The notes under the pieces are model-generated. The model worked only from the letters and a program-made list of their open reading frames with translations. It was not told where the DNA came from and did no database searches. Positions 1 through 6,137 of a stretch of 7,809 nt of DNA are shown here, piece after piece (position 1 is the stretch's first letter; each line of letters starts with the position of its first letter). The stretch is from Clostridiales bacterium (GTDB lineage: Bacteria; Bacillota; Clostridia; Lachnospirales; Lachnospiraceae), in the NCBI GenBank assembly GCA_019420275.1, contig JAHZHN010000027.1:1-7809 (forward strand), read 5' to 3'. Both the position numbers and the translations under genes were made by a program.

Positions 1-67
1 GGAATCGAGGTGTCTTTCTTTTATGCAAAATCACGAACTTGCTCATTTATAGCTGATTATTTTACTG

Positions 68-595
68 GTGGTTATACTAGTATTAGGATCTATAATTACA
101 AGTGTCCGAAATGCACGAAAAGAAATTGTGCTGTCTATGGCAATTGTAGATGCAAATTATGAAACGGATACAGAATCTTTAAAAAAAGAAATTTTAAAGG
201 CTTTTGCAAGAATAGATGACAAATACAAGAATGAAAAATATAACATACAGATTGACACATCACCTCGTTCAATTGAATCCATGGAGAATGAAGCAAAATT
301 GACAGTTGTAATGTCGAAAGTGAGTGATACGGATGTTGTTGTATGTAATAAAACAGTATATGAAAAATTTGCTCAAGAAAATATTTTCTTTGATTGGGAA
401 GAGATTTTCGATAAAGATTATCAAAGATATGAGCCATATATGACAGATGGGATAGTTGATTTAAGCAAATTTCCAAAATGGAGAGAAGGTAATTTTACCA
501 CGTATTCGCCAACGTATTTCTGTATATTAAAAAATTCAGAGCATATAGAAGAAGTGGAGATATTTTTGAAGTATTTAATGCAGAATTCAATGTGA
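68..595 (+). CDS. Membrane-anchored solute-binding-like protein, 5' end doubtful
   Basis: I do not recognise a named gene. From the GTG at 68 the product is 175 residues. It opens with a hydrophobic stretch (about residues 1-13, ending GSIITSV) and then a basic patch (RNARK). The remainder resembles the C-terminal half of extracellular solute-binding proteins: a segment of the type 'DTDVVVCNKTVYEKF' (about 87-101), an acidic 'DWEEIF' helix, an 'LSKFPKWREGNFTTYSP' segment (about 132-148) and a final 'NSEHIEEVEIFLKYLM' helix (about 156-171). Similar small anchored proteins of unknown function occur in Lachnospiraceae near ABC transporters (family impression, not a search). The start is weak: GTG 68 has no ribosome binding site, and the reading frame stays hydrophobic back to codon 53, just after an in-frame TAG (50-52). 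A better-placed ATG (23-25) with GAGGTG upstream lies before that TAG, so the gene may be broken. It is more A+T-rich than the gene downstream, whose ATG lies 25 bases after this stop. Confidence 0.6.
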   Translation: MVILVLGSIITSVRNARKEIVLSMAIVDANYETDTESLKKEILKAFARIDDKYKNEKYNIQIDTSPRSIESMENEAKLTVVMSKVSDTDVVVCNKTVYEKFAQENIFFDWEEIFDKDYQRYEPYMTDGIVDLSKFPKWREGNFTTYSPTYFCILKNSEHIEEVEIFLKYLMQNSM

Positions 596-610
596 AATAG
601 AAGCTAGCGG

Positions 611-616
611 GGGAGG
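611..616 (+). promoter_or_regulatory. Ribosome binding site of the SGNH-GH28 gene
   Basis: GGGAGG lies four bases upstream of the ATG at 621, inside the 25-base gap after the preceding gene. It fixes the start and removes any need for a separate promoter here. I see no convincing -35/-10 pair in the gap, so co-transcription with the upstream gene is likely (inference). Confidence 0.7.
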
Positions 617-620
617 AAAA

Positions 621-2822
621 ATGCAAAAAATAAAAGGAAAAAAAGTATTGACGTTTGGAGACAGCATTATTGATGGACATCTGTATAAAAAAGCCGGGTT
701 CATGGAATTTGTGGCAGAACAAGAGGGTATGAGTGTGAAAAAATATGCCAATAATGGAGCTTGTATACTGCCGGGAAATCCAATTGATGAAGCCGGGCTT
801 GGCGGGATGGTTTTGAGTGACCAGGTGGAAAAGGCGGCGGCAGAAAACGAGTGGGCAGATTATATTGTTTTTGACGGAGGAACAAATGATGCGTATGCAC
901 CGGTTCTGGACATGCTGGGAGATGTCAGTCAGAAAAGTGTGGAGACGGATACGTTTGCAGGAGCATTTCGAAAAACCGTTGAAGCGATTCAAAGGAACTG
1001 GCCAAAGGCAGTGGTCATTTACGTTGCCGTACACCGTTTGGGATATCGGGAGAGAAATGTACAAAAAGCACTGCATGAGATCGCGTTAAATATTTGTGCG
1101 GAAATGGGAGTTGTGACAGCCAACTTGTATGATGAATGTGAATTGGATACTGCAGATGAAGCAATGTGCAGAAAGTATTCGTTTGATATATTAAAAGCGG
1201 GACTTCCTGCACCGGGGAAAAATCCTACGGGAACGCATCCGAATTTTGCTGCAATTGAAACGTATTATCTCCCTTTTGTATCGGAAGTGCTAAAAAAAGC
1301 AGCAGAATTTCGGATGGGAAACGTACACTGGAATTCGTTTGATGATGAGATCGCACTTTGGTGGGAGCAGACGGAAGGTAGAAAAAACGGAAAATTCCAT
1401 TATCAGATCGAGGTGAATGGAACGTGGACAGGAGAAACAAAGAAGTCCCATTATTGTATGAAGAATCTGCAGGCAGATACGCAATATGATGTGAAAATTC
1501 AGGCAATGCAGGGGACAGAAGTATGTCAGACGGTTCGTCTGTATTGTAAAACAAAGAGAAAAAGAACACGCCTGGATGTAACACAGGCGCCGTACTATGC
1601 TGTGGGTGACGGGCGTACTATGAATACAGGAGCACTGCAAAAAGCCCTGGATGACTGTACGAACGAGCAGACGGTTTATGTTCCAAAAGGTGTGTACTTG
1701 ACAGGAGCGCTGAGGATGCACAGTGATATGGAACTTTATCTGGAAGAAGGTGCAGTACTCAGGGGGACAGAAGTACCGGATGATTATCTTCCAAGAATCT
1801 GGAGCCGATTTGAAGGCAGAGAGATGGAAACTTTAAGTGGACTTCTGAATTTGGGTGAACTGGATCATAAGGCAGGAGCGACCAGCGAAAATGTGGTGAT
1901 CCGTGGAAAGGGTACGATAGAGGGCGGTGGAAGAGTTCTGATGGAACGTGTCATTGAGGAAGAAAGAGTTCGGCTGAAAGAATATCTGGAAGAATTGGGT
2001 GATAAAATCCTGGAGTGTGAGAATCTGGATACCATTCCCGGAAGAATCCGTCCGCGGCTGATTCACATCTGTAATGCCAGAAATGTAGTGATCAGCGGAA
2101 TTACAGTGAAAAACGGAGCGTGCTGGAATGTGCACATGATCTATTCAGAAGATGTGTTGACATATGGCTGTCAATTTTACTCCAGAGATGTCTGGAATGG
2201 AGATGGATGGGATCCGGATTCTTCCAGAAATTGTACCATTTTCGGGTGTACTTTTGATACTGGAGATGATGCGATCGCGATCAAATCCGGAAAGAATCCG
2301 GAGGGAAATGAAATCAACAGACCATGTGAGAGGATTCGTATTTTTGACTGTGTTGTTGCGTTTGGACACGGATTTGCGATAGGAAGTGAGATGTCGGGTG
2401 GGATTCGAGATGTGAAGATCTGGAACTGTGATCTGCGCAATTCCGCAAATGGCATCGAAATCAAAGCGACGAGAAAACGCGGCGGTTATGTAAAAGAGGT
2501 GTATGCAGCACATTGTGTACTTCCAAGAATCTTGTTCCATTCTGTCGGGTATAATGACGATGGAATCGCAGGGCCACATCCGCCGGTATTGGAACAATGT
2601 TGTTTTGAAGAGATGGATATTACACGTTTGTGTTTAAATGAAAAAGAAAATCGGATGGATTTGTGTGAAGCATTGGATCTGTGTGGATTCGAAGAGAAAG
2701 AATATCACTTGAAGAACCTTACATTCCGAAATATCCGGATTGCAAAGAACGGACAGGAAGAGGATGGGATTCATCAGAAGTATTGTGAGAATTTAGTATT
2801 TGAAAATATCAGTGTGGGATAA
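621..2822 (+). CDS. Cytosolic SGNH esterase - FN3 - GH28 pectinase fusion
   Basis: This 733-residue enzyme has three parts. Residues 1-230 form an SGNH/GDSL hydrolase: block I FGDSIIDGH (nucleophile Ser15), a glycine in NNGAC (about 44-48), GGTND (86-90) and THPN (His206). Residues 234-311 look like a fibronectin-III module (Trp237, Trp247-248, 'LQADTQYDVKI'). Residues 316-733 are a right-handed beta-helix glycosidase of family GH28: NGDG (526-529), DPDS (531-534), TGDD (547-550), GHG (582-584) and IEIKATRKRGG (612-622). There is no signal peptide or membrane segment, so it should act in the cytosol on imported oligogalacturonides or rhamnogalacturonan fragments, removing acetyl groups and then releasing terminal sugars (inference). 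Nearby uxa genes, which use galacturonate, support this. Oddities: the usual catalytic Asp three residues before the SGNH His is Thr203, and the GH28 RIK motif reads EIK (613-615). The exact substrate (polygalacturonate or rhamnogalacturonan) cannot be decided from sequence. Confidence 0.9.
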   Translation: MQKIKGKKVLTFGDSIIDGHLYKKAGFMEFVAEQEGMSVKKYANNGACILPGNPIDEAGLGGMVLSDQVEKAAAENEWADYIVFDGGTNDAYAPVLDMLGDVSQKSVETDTFAGAFRKTVEAIQRNWPKAVVIYVAVHRLGYRERNVQKALHEIALNICAEMGVVTANLYDECELDTADEAMCRKYSFDILKAGLPAPGKNPTGTHPNFAAIETYYLPFVSEVLKKAAEFRMGNVHWNSFDDEIALWWEQTEGRKNGKFHYQIEVNGTWTGETKKSHYCMKNLQADTQYDVKIQAMQGTEVCQTVRLYCKTKRKRTRLDVTQAPYYAVGDGRTMNTGALQKALDDCTNEQTVYVPKGVYLTGALRMHSDMELYLEEGAVLRGTEVPDDYLPRIWSRFEGREMETLSGLLNLGELDHKAGATSENVVIRGKGTIEGGGRVLMERVIEEERVRLKEYLEELGDKILECENLDTIPGRIRPRLIHICNARNVVISGITVKNGACWNVHMIYSEDVLTYGCQFYSRDVWNGDGWDPDSSRNCTIFGCTFDTGDDAIAIKSGKNPEGNEINRPCERIRIFDCVVAFGHGFAIGSEMSGGIRDVKIWNCDLRNSANGIEIKATRKRGGYVKEVYAAHCVLPRILFHSVGYNDDGIAGPHPPVLEQCCFEEMDITRLCLNEKENRMDLCEALDLCGFEEKEYHLKNLTFRNIRIAKNGQEEDGIHQKYCENLVFENISVG

Positions 2823-2860
2823 AAAAGAGGCAGGAGCAAATGAGCTCCTGTCCTTTTTTA
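2821..2860. terminator. Bidirectional intrinsic terminator
   Basis: Seven perfect base pairs (CAGGAGC at 2831-2837 with GCTCCTG at 2844-2850) close a six-base loop. The stem can extend outward through G2830-T2851 and G2829-C2852. A six-A run (2821-2826) precedes it and a six-T run (2854-2859) follows, so transcripts from either strand carry a stem followed by a U-run. It sits between the stop of the GH28 gene and the stop of uxaB, 12 bases before the end of uxaB, and would serve both convergent units. Confidence 0.88.
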
Positions 2861-2871
2861 TGAAAAGGCTA

Positions 2872-4374
2872 TTATGCGAGACAATCTTTCATGACTGCAT
2901 AAGTACCTTTGTTTTCTATTTCTTTGAGGATCTCAGAAACAGCAGCCTCAAATCCGGCAATCTGAGTCAGATCTTCTCCCCAGAAATCGATGTTGGAGCA
3001 GACAGCATGCGCATAAGCGTCAGCATCGTCATCTTTGTGTGCAAAGAAGAAATCCAGGACAGCTTTGTCATCTTTGATCTCATATTCTTCCGTGTGATTG
3101 CGAACACCGATCATTGTATTTTCTTCCATACGGATTCCGCGATAGAAAGCGGCATAAAAAGCGAAAGACGCAGTGATGCATGTCGGAAGTGTGTGATACT
3201 TCTCGATGTAGCCTTTCAAGGACGGCATAACACGGGCTTTCCATTTTGCAGTAGAGTTCAGAGAGATAGCGAGCAGTGCATGGTCAATAAATGGGTTTTG
3301 GAACCGGTCTGTTACAGATGCTGCAAAGCTCATCAGCTCTTCTTCTGGCAGGGACAGTGTTGGTATGATTTCTTGATAGATCGCCTGTTTCATATAACCA
3401 CGGATGACATCATCCTTCATACAGTCTCTGACAATATCCTGTCCGGCAAGGTAAGCACCAAGTACCATAGAAGTGTGGGCCCCATTTAAGATGCGTACTT
3501 TTCGCTGTTTGTATGGTTTGTGGTCATCGGTGATCAGGATCGGAAGGTTTGCTTTTTCACACGGAAATTCTTCTTTTATGGATTGTGGACCTTCGATGAC
3601 CCAGAATCCAAAAATTTCTCCGGTGTTTAATACTTTATCGATGTAACCATTTTCCTGATTCAAAGCATCTGCATCTGAACGCGGATAGCCGGTTACGATC
3701 CGGTCTACCAAAGTCGAGCAGAACAGGTTTGCCTCTTTGATCCAGGAGATGAAATCTGCTCCGAGATTCCAGTCTTCCGCGTGTTTTAAGACGCATTTTT
3801 CCAGTTCTTTTCCATTGTTATCGATCAATTCACAGGAGAGGATGATAAATCCTTTTTTACTGTTTCCGGCAAATGTTTCAAATCGTTTGTACAAAAATTG
3901 TGTCAGTTTGGCAGGAAAGCTGTTTGCAGGCGTATCTGTAAACTGGCAGGACGGATCGTATACGATTCCGGCTTCTGTTGTATTGCATGTGATGAAACGC
4001 AGTTCCGGATTTTTTGCACATTCCATGACAGCCTCATAGTCGCTGTATGCATTTAAACAGCGGCTGACACAGGAAATCACGCGTTTGGAAGAGACTTCCT
4101 GCCCATTTTCGGAACCGCGCAGGTACAGTGTGTAGAGTCCTTCTTGTTCATTGATAAAATCTCCAACATCTGGAGTCGTGAATTTTGGGATGGGCTGAAC
4201 AAGCACAACTTTGGAGTTGAAATCAGCGGTTTCATTCATTTTGTCAATGAAGAAATCTACAAATGCACGCATAAAGTTTCCTTCTCCAAATTGCAAAATA
4301 CGTTCTGGAGCATCTTTTAAAAGGTATCCGTCATAATTTAAATCCTGTAAGGTTTGATAGTTTAACTGTTTCAT
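2872..4374 (-). CDS. uxaB: Tagaturonate reductase (altronate oxidoreductase)
   Basis: The 500-residue product reduces D-tagaturonate to D-altronate with NADH (EC 1.1.1.58), the second cytosolic step of galacturonate breakdown. It belongs to the mannitol dehydrogenase-like family. The N-terminal nucleotide-binding signature ILQFGEGNFMRAF is at residues 26-38. The catalytic lysine motif K-x4-N-x2-H is present as KVRILNGAH (292-300), in the all-helical C-terminal domain. CNTTEAG (130-136) and the SCELIDNNG segment (180-188) are also typical. Its length is close to that of the E. coli enzyme. The frame is open further upstream, into the uxaA gene, but ATG 4374 is the right start: it gives the family N-terminus and has AAAGGA (4384-4389) nine bases upstream. 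The gene lies 37 bases downstream of uxaA with no terminator between them, so the two form an operon. The related fructuronate reductase UxuB is an alternative, but the neighbouring uxaA favours UxaB. Confidence 0.93.
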   Translation of the reverse strand: MKQLNYQTLQDLNYDGYLLKDAPERILQFGEGNFMRAFVDFFIDKMNETADFNSKVVLVQPIPKFTTPDVGDFINEQEGLYTLYLRGSENGQEVSSKRVISCVSRCLNAYSDYEAVMECAKNPELRFITCNTTEAGIVYDPSCQFTDTPANSFPAKLTQFLYKRFETFAGNSKKGFIILSCELIDNNGKELEKCVLKHAEDWNLGADFISWIKEANLFCSTLVDRIVTGYPRSDADALNQENGYIDKVLNTGEIFGFWVIEGPQSIKEEFPCEKANLPILITDDHKPYKQRKVRILNGAHTSMVLGAYLAGQDIVRDCMKDDVIRGYMKQAIYQEIIPTLSLPEEELMSFAASVTDRFQNPFIDHALLAISLNSTAKWKARVMPSLKGYIEKYHTLPTCITASFAFYAAFYRGIRMEENTMIGVRNHTEEYEIKDDKAVLDFFFAHKDDDADAYAHAVCSNIDFWGEDLTQIAGFEAAVSEILKEIENKGTYAVMKDCLA

Positions 4375-4383
4375 AGTAAAAAA

Positions 4384-4389
4384 TCCTTT
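4384..4389 (-). promoter_or_regulatory. Ribosome binding site deciding the uxaB start
   Basis: On the minus strand AAAGGA stands nine bases before ATG 4374, within the 37-base uxaA-uxaB gap. The open frame runs about 115 codons further upstream through uxaA, so this site together with family length is what places the start. Confidence 0.6.
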
Positions 4390-4411
4390 CTGAAATTTTA
4401 TCGGTATCTGG

Positions 4412-5902
4412 TTACAGAGTAACACCCTGTTTAAAAATGGCCATATCGTGAAAACCGGCTTCTTCGGCTTTAACAAGACGTCCGGAGGCAACTTCCAGGA
4501 CATATTCAAAAAGTGCTTCTCCCATTTGTCCGATGGTGCCTCCATCAACGAGTGCACCACAGTTGAAATCGATCCAGTTGTTCTTTTTCTGATAGAGATT
4601 GGAATTGCTGGATATTTTGACAGTCGGAACCGGTGATGCAAACGGAGTTCCGCGTCCGGTTGTAAATAGTACGATCTGTGCACCGGAAGCTGCAAGTGCT
4701 GTGGAAGCGACCAGATCATTTCCGGGTGCGCTTAAAAGATTTAAGCCCTGTGTCCGGACAGGCTGTCCGTATGCAAGCACATCCATGACGGGTGCAGAAC
4801 CCGATTTTTGGGTACATCCAAGGGACTTGTCCTCCAAAGAGGAAATTCCGCCTTTTTTATTTCCCGGGGAAGGGTTTTCATAGATTGTCTGATTATGACT
4901 TTTAAAATAATTTTTAAAAGAATTGATCAGATCTACGGTTTTTTCAAAAACCTCTTCATTCTGGCAGCGGTTCATCAGCAGCGTTTCAGCTCCGAACATT
5001 TCCGGCACTTCGGTGAGAATGGTCGTGCCGCCGCAGGAAATCAGAAGATCAGAGAAAGCGCCAACGGTTGGATTGGCAGTGATGCCGGATAAGCCGTCAG
5101 AACCACCACACTTCATTCCGATGACGAGTTCTTTACAGGAAATTTTTTGCCGTTGGAAAGTAGAGGCATAATCGCAGAGCTGTCGGATGATATGCAGTGC
5201 AGATTCCACTTCGTCCTCCACTTCCTGTGCGACTAAAAATTTTACACGGTCCTCATCTACAGGACCAATATATTTTTTTAATTCGTCGATATTACTGTTT
5301 TCGCAGCCCAGCCCCAGAACAAGTACACCGGCTGCATTTGGATGACGGATCAGATCTGCCAGGATCTGGCGGGTGTGTTCCTGATCATCGCCCATCTGCG
5401 AACATCCATAAGGATGTGGGAAAGCAACGATCGCATCAACGCTTTCCGGCTGAAATGTTTTGGCTTTTTCGGCAACGAGCGTTGCAATGTTGTTGACACA
5501 GCCAACGGTGGGGATGATCCAGATTTCGTTTCGAACACCGGCTTTTCCATCGGTTCGTCTGTACCCGTCAAAAAAACGTTCTTTTGTGGGTTCCAGAAAA
5601 GAATGCTCTTTTTGGTAGGAATAGTTCAGAAGATCCCCAAGTCCGGTCTTCATATTATGTGTGTGAATCCAGGATCCTGCCGGAATGTCCTCAGTGGCAT
5701 ACCCGATGGGGGAGCCATATTTGATCACAGCTTCACCGGAGCTGATTTTTTCCAGGGCAAATTTATGTCCCTGAGGAATATCTTCCAGCAAAGTGTACAT
5801 ACGTCCATTCAGATTCAATACGCTGTCCTTTTTTAATGAAGTGAGTGCAACAGCAGTATTGTCTTTCGGATGTATTTGAATAAATGTGTGCTTTGAATCC
5901 AT
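4412..5902 (-). CDS. uxaA: Altronate dehydratase
   Basis: The 496-residue product dehydrates D-altronate to 2-keto-3-deoxygluconate (EC 4.2.1.7), an iron-dependent cytosolic step. It has the full two-part architecture of UxaA. An N-terminal SAF-type domain (about residues 1-90) carries HTHN near 80-83. The large catalytic domain carries GYRRTDGKAGVRNE (113-126), the cysteine-bearing FPHPYGCSQMGDD (161-173), LGLGCENSN (196-204), MKCGGSDGLSGITANP (263-278) and, near the C-terminus, TTGRGTPFASPVPTVKISSN (414-433). Numbering is from ATG 5902. Its length matches E. coli UxaA (about 495). An ATG twelve bases upstream (5914) is rejected as the start because it forms the beginning of the Shine-Dalgarno sequence itself. 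This is the first gene of the uxaA-uxaB operon, transcribed away from uxaC. A galactarate or D-arabinonate-type dehydratase of the same superfamily is less likely next to uxaB and uxaC. Confidence 0.94.
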   Translation of the reverse strand: MDSKHTFIQIHPKDNTAVALTSLKKDSVLNLNGRMYTLLEDIPQGHKFALEKISSGEAVIKYGSPIGYATEDIPAGSWIHTHNMKTGLGDLLNYSYQKEHSFLEPTKERFFDGYRRTDGKAGVRNEIWIIPTVGCVNNIATLVAEKAKTFQPESVDAIVAFPHPYGCSQMGDDQEHTRQILADLIRHPNAAGVLVLGLGCENSNIDELKKYIGPVDEDRVKFLVAQEVEDEVESALHIIRQLCDYASTFQRQKISCKELVIGMKCGGSDGLSGITANPTVGAFSDLLISCGGTTILTEVPEMFGAETLLMNRCQNEEVFEKTVDLINSFKNYFKSHNQTIYENPSPGNKKGGISSLEDKSLGCTQKSGSAPVMDVLAYGQPVRTQGLNLLSAPGNDLVASTALAASGAQIVLFTTGRGTPFASPVPTVKISSNSNLYQKKNNWIDFNCGALVDGGTIGQMGEALFEYVLEVASGRLVKAEEAGFHDMAIFKQGVTL

Positions 5903-5907
5903 AAAAA

Positions 5908-5912
5908 CCTCC
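5908..5912 (-). promoter_or_regulatory. Ribosome binding site deciding the uxaA start
   Basis: Minus-strand GGAGG lies five bases (TTTTT) before ATG 5902. It overlaps an upstream in-frame ATG (ATGGAGG, first base 5914), so automated calls are likely to start four codons too early. The downstream ATG is the only one with a ribosome binding site. Confidence 0.8.
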
Positions 5913-5944
5913 ATATGTTGTTAGTAATAGAAAGAAAATAAAAA

Positions 5945-5958
5945 TGTAAGTAGTTACA
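5945..5958. promoter_or_regulatory. Operator-like palindrome at the uxaA promoter
   Basis: TGTAAGTAGTTACA is a near-perfect palindrome (TGTAA/TTACA arms plus a paired central TA). It begins three bases after the uxaA -10 box on the minus strand and covers the predicted transcription start, a position typical for a repressor. Its sister site is at 6085-6098. The pattern is LacI-like in length but lacks the central CG usual for that family and for catabolite-control cre sites, so the binding protein is unknown. Confidence 0.7.
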
Positions 5959-5961
5959 ATT

Positions 5962-5990
5962 AAAATACAACCTTTTTTGCAATAAGTCAA
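5962..5990 (-). promoter_or_regulatory. Promoter of uxaA-uxaB
   Basis: On the minus strand TTGACT (5990-5985) is followed after exactly 17 bases by TATTTT (5967-5962). This is a housekeeping sigma-type promoter with a strong -35 and a weaker -10. The predicted start near 5955 falls inside the palindrome at 5945-5958 and gives a leader of about 53 bases. Confidence 0.75.
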
Positions 5991-6009
5991 TGGAAAAAAA
6001 TCACGAAAA

Positions 6010-6028
6010 TTCACAAAAATATTGTGAA
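6010..6028. promoter_or_regulatory. Central inverted repeat between divergent promoters
   Basis: TTCACAA (6010-6016) and TTGTGAA (6022-6028) are perfect inverted 7-mers around AAATA. The centre (6019) lies midway between the two -35 boxes and about 65 bases upstream of each predicted transcription start, as expected for an activator serving both promoters. The left arm is also part of a tandem 10-base repeat, TCACGAAAAT/TCACAAAAAT (6001-6020). The binding protein is unknown. Confidence 0.5.
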
Positions 6029-6048
6029 AAACGCTCATAAAAGAATAA

Positions 6049-6077
6049 TTGACTTTCTATTAACGAAGAAATATAAT
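6049..6077 (+). promoter_or_regulatory. Promoter of uxaC
   Basis: TTGACT (6049-6054), a 17-base spacer and a perfect TATAAT (6072-6077) make a near-consensus housekeeping sigma promoter. The predicted start near 6084 abuts the palindrome at 6085-6098, so the promoter is probably strong but repressed. The leader to ATG 6138 is about 54 bases. Confidence 0.85.
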
Positions 6078-6084
6078 TTATAAA

Positions 6085-6098
6085 TGTAAGAGCTTACA
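6085..6098. promoter_or_regulatory. Operator-like palindrome at the uxaC promoter
   Basis: TGTAAGAGCTTACA has six-base inverted arms (TGTAAG/CTTACA) around AG. It starts seven bases after the uxaC -10 box, covering the first transcribed bases. It shares TGTAAG at the left and TTACA at the right with the site at 5945-5958, centre to centre 140 bases apart. It differs from an ideal cre box by one central base (A instead of C), so catabolite control is possible but not favoured. Confidence 0.72.
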
Positions 6099-6123
6099 AG
6101 AAAAAGGAAAAATAAGAATTAAC

Positions 6124-6129
6124 AGGAGG
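6124..6129 (+). promoter_or_regulatory. Ribosome binding site of uxaC
   Basis: A perfect AGGAGG lies eight bases upstream of ATG 6138 and fixes the uxaC start. Confidence 0.85.
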
Positions 6130-6137
6130 ATGAAGAA

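Noticed and set aside
1..60. Inverted repeat linking the two window ends as mobile-element termini
   Set aside because: Short matches such as TCATTTATA and GGTGTCTTT occur at both ends in opposite orientation, but they are not in the same order and are only nine bases long, so chance in A+T-rich DNA is sufficient.
2800..3489. Plus-strand open frame of 229 codons
   Set aside because: It overlaps the end of the GH28 gene, runs through the bidirectional terminator and lies antisense to uxaB. It has no ribosome binding site and its sequence has no family character; it mirrors uxaB codon bias.
4375..4719. N-terminal extension of uxaB by 115 codons
   Set aside because: It would overlap the coding region of uxaA, has no family similarity, and ATG 4374 has a ribosome binding site and gives the expected length.
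5342..5836. Plus-strand open frame of 164 codons
   Set aside because: It is entirely antisense to uxaA, whose product is recognised over its whole length, and has no ribosome binding site.
6085..6098. Catabolite-control (cre) box
   Set aside because: It is one central base away from an ideal cre palindrome but lacks the invariant central CG, and the sister site at 5945-5958 is further from the consensus. A pathway-specific operator fits the pair better.
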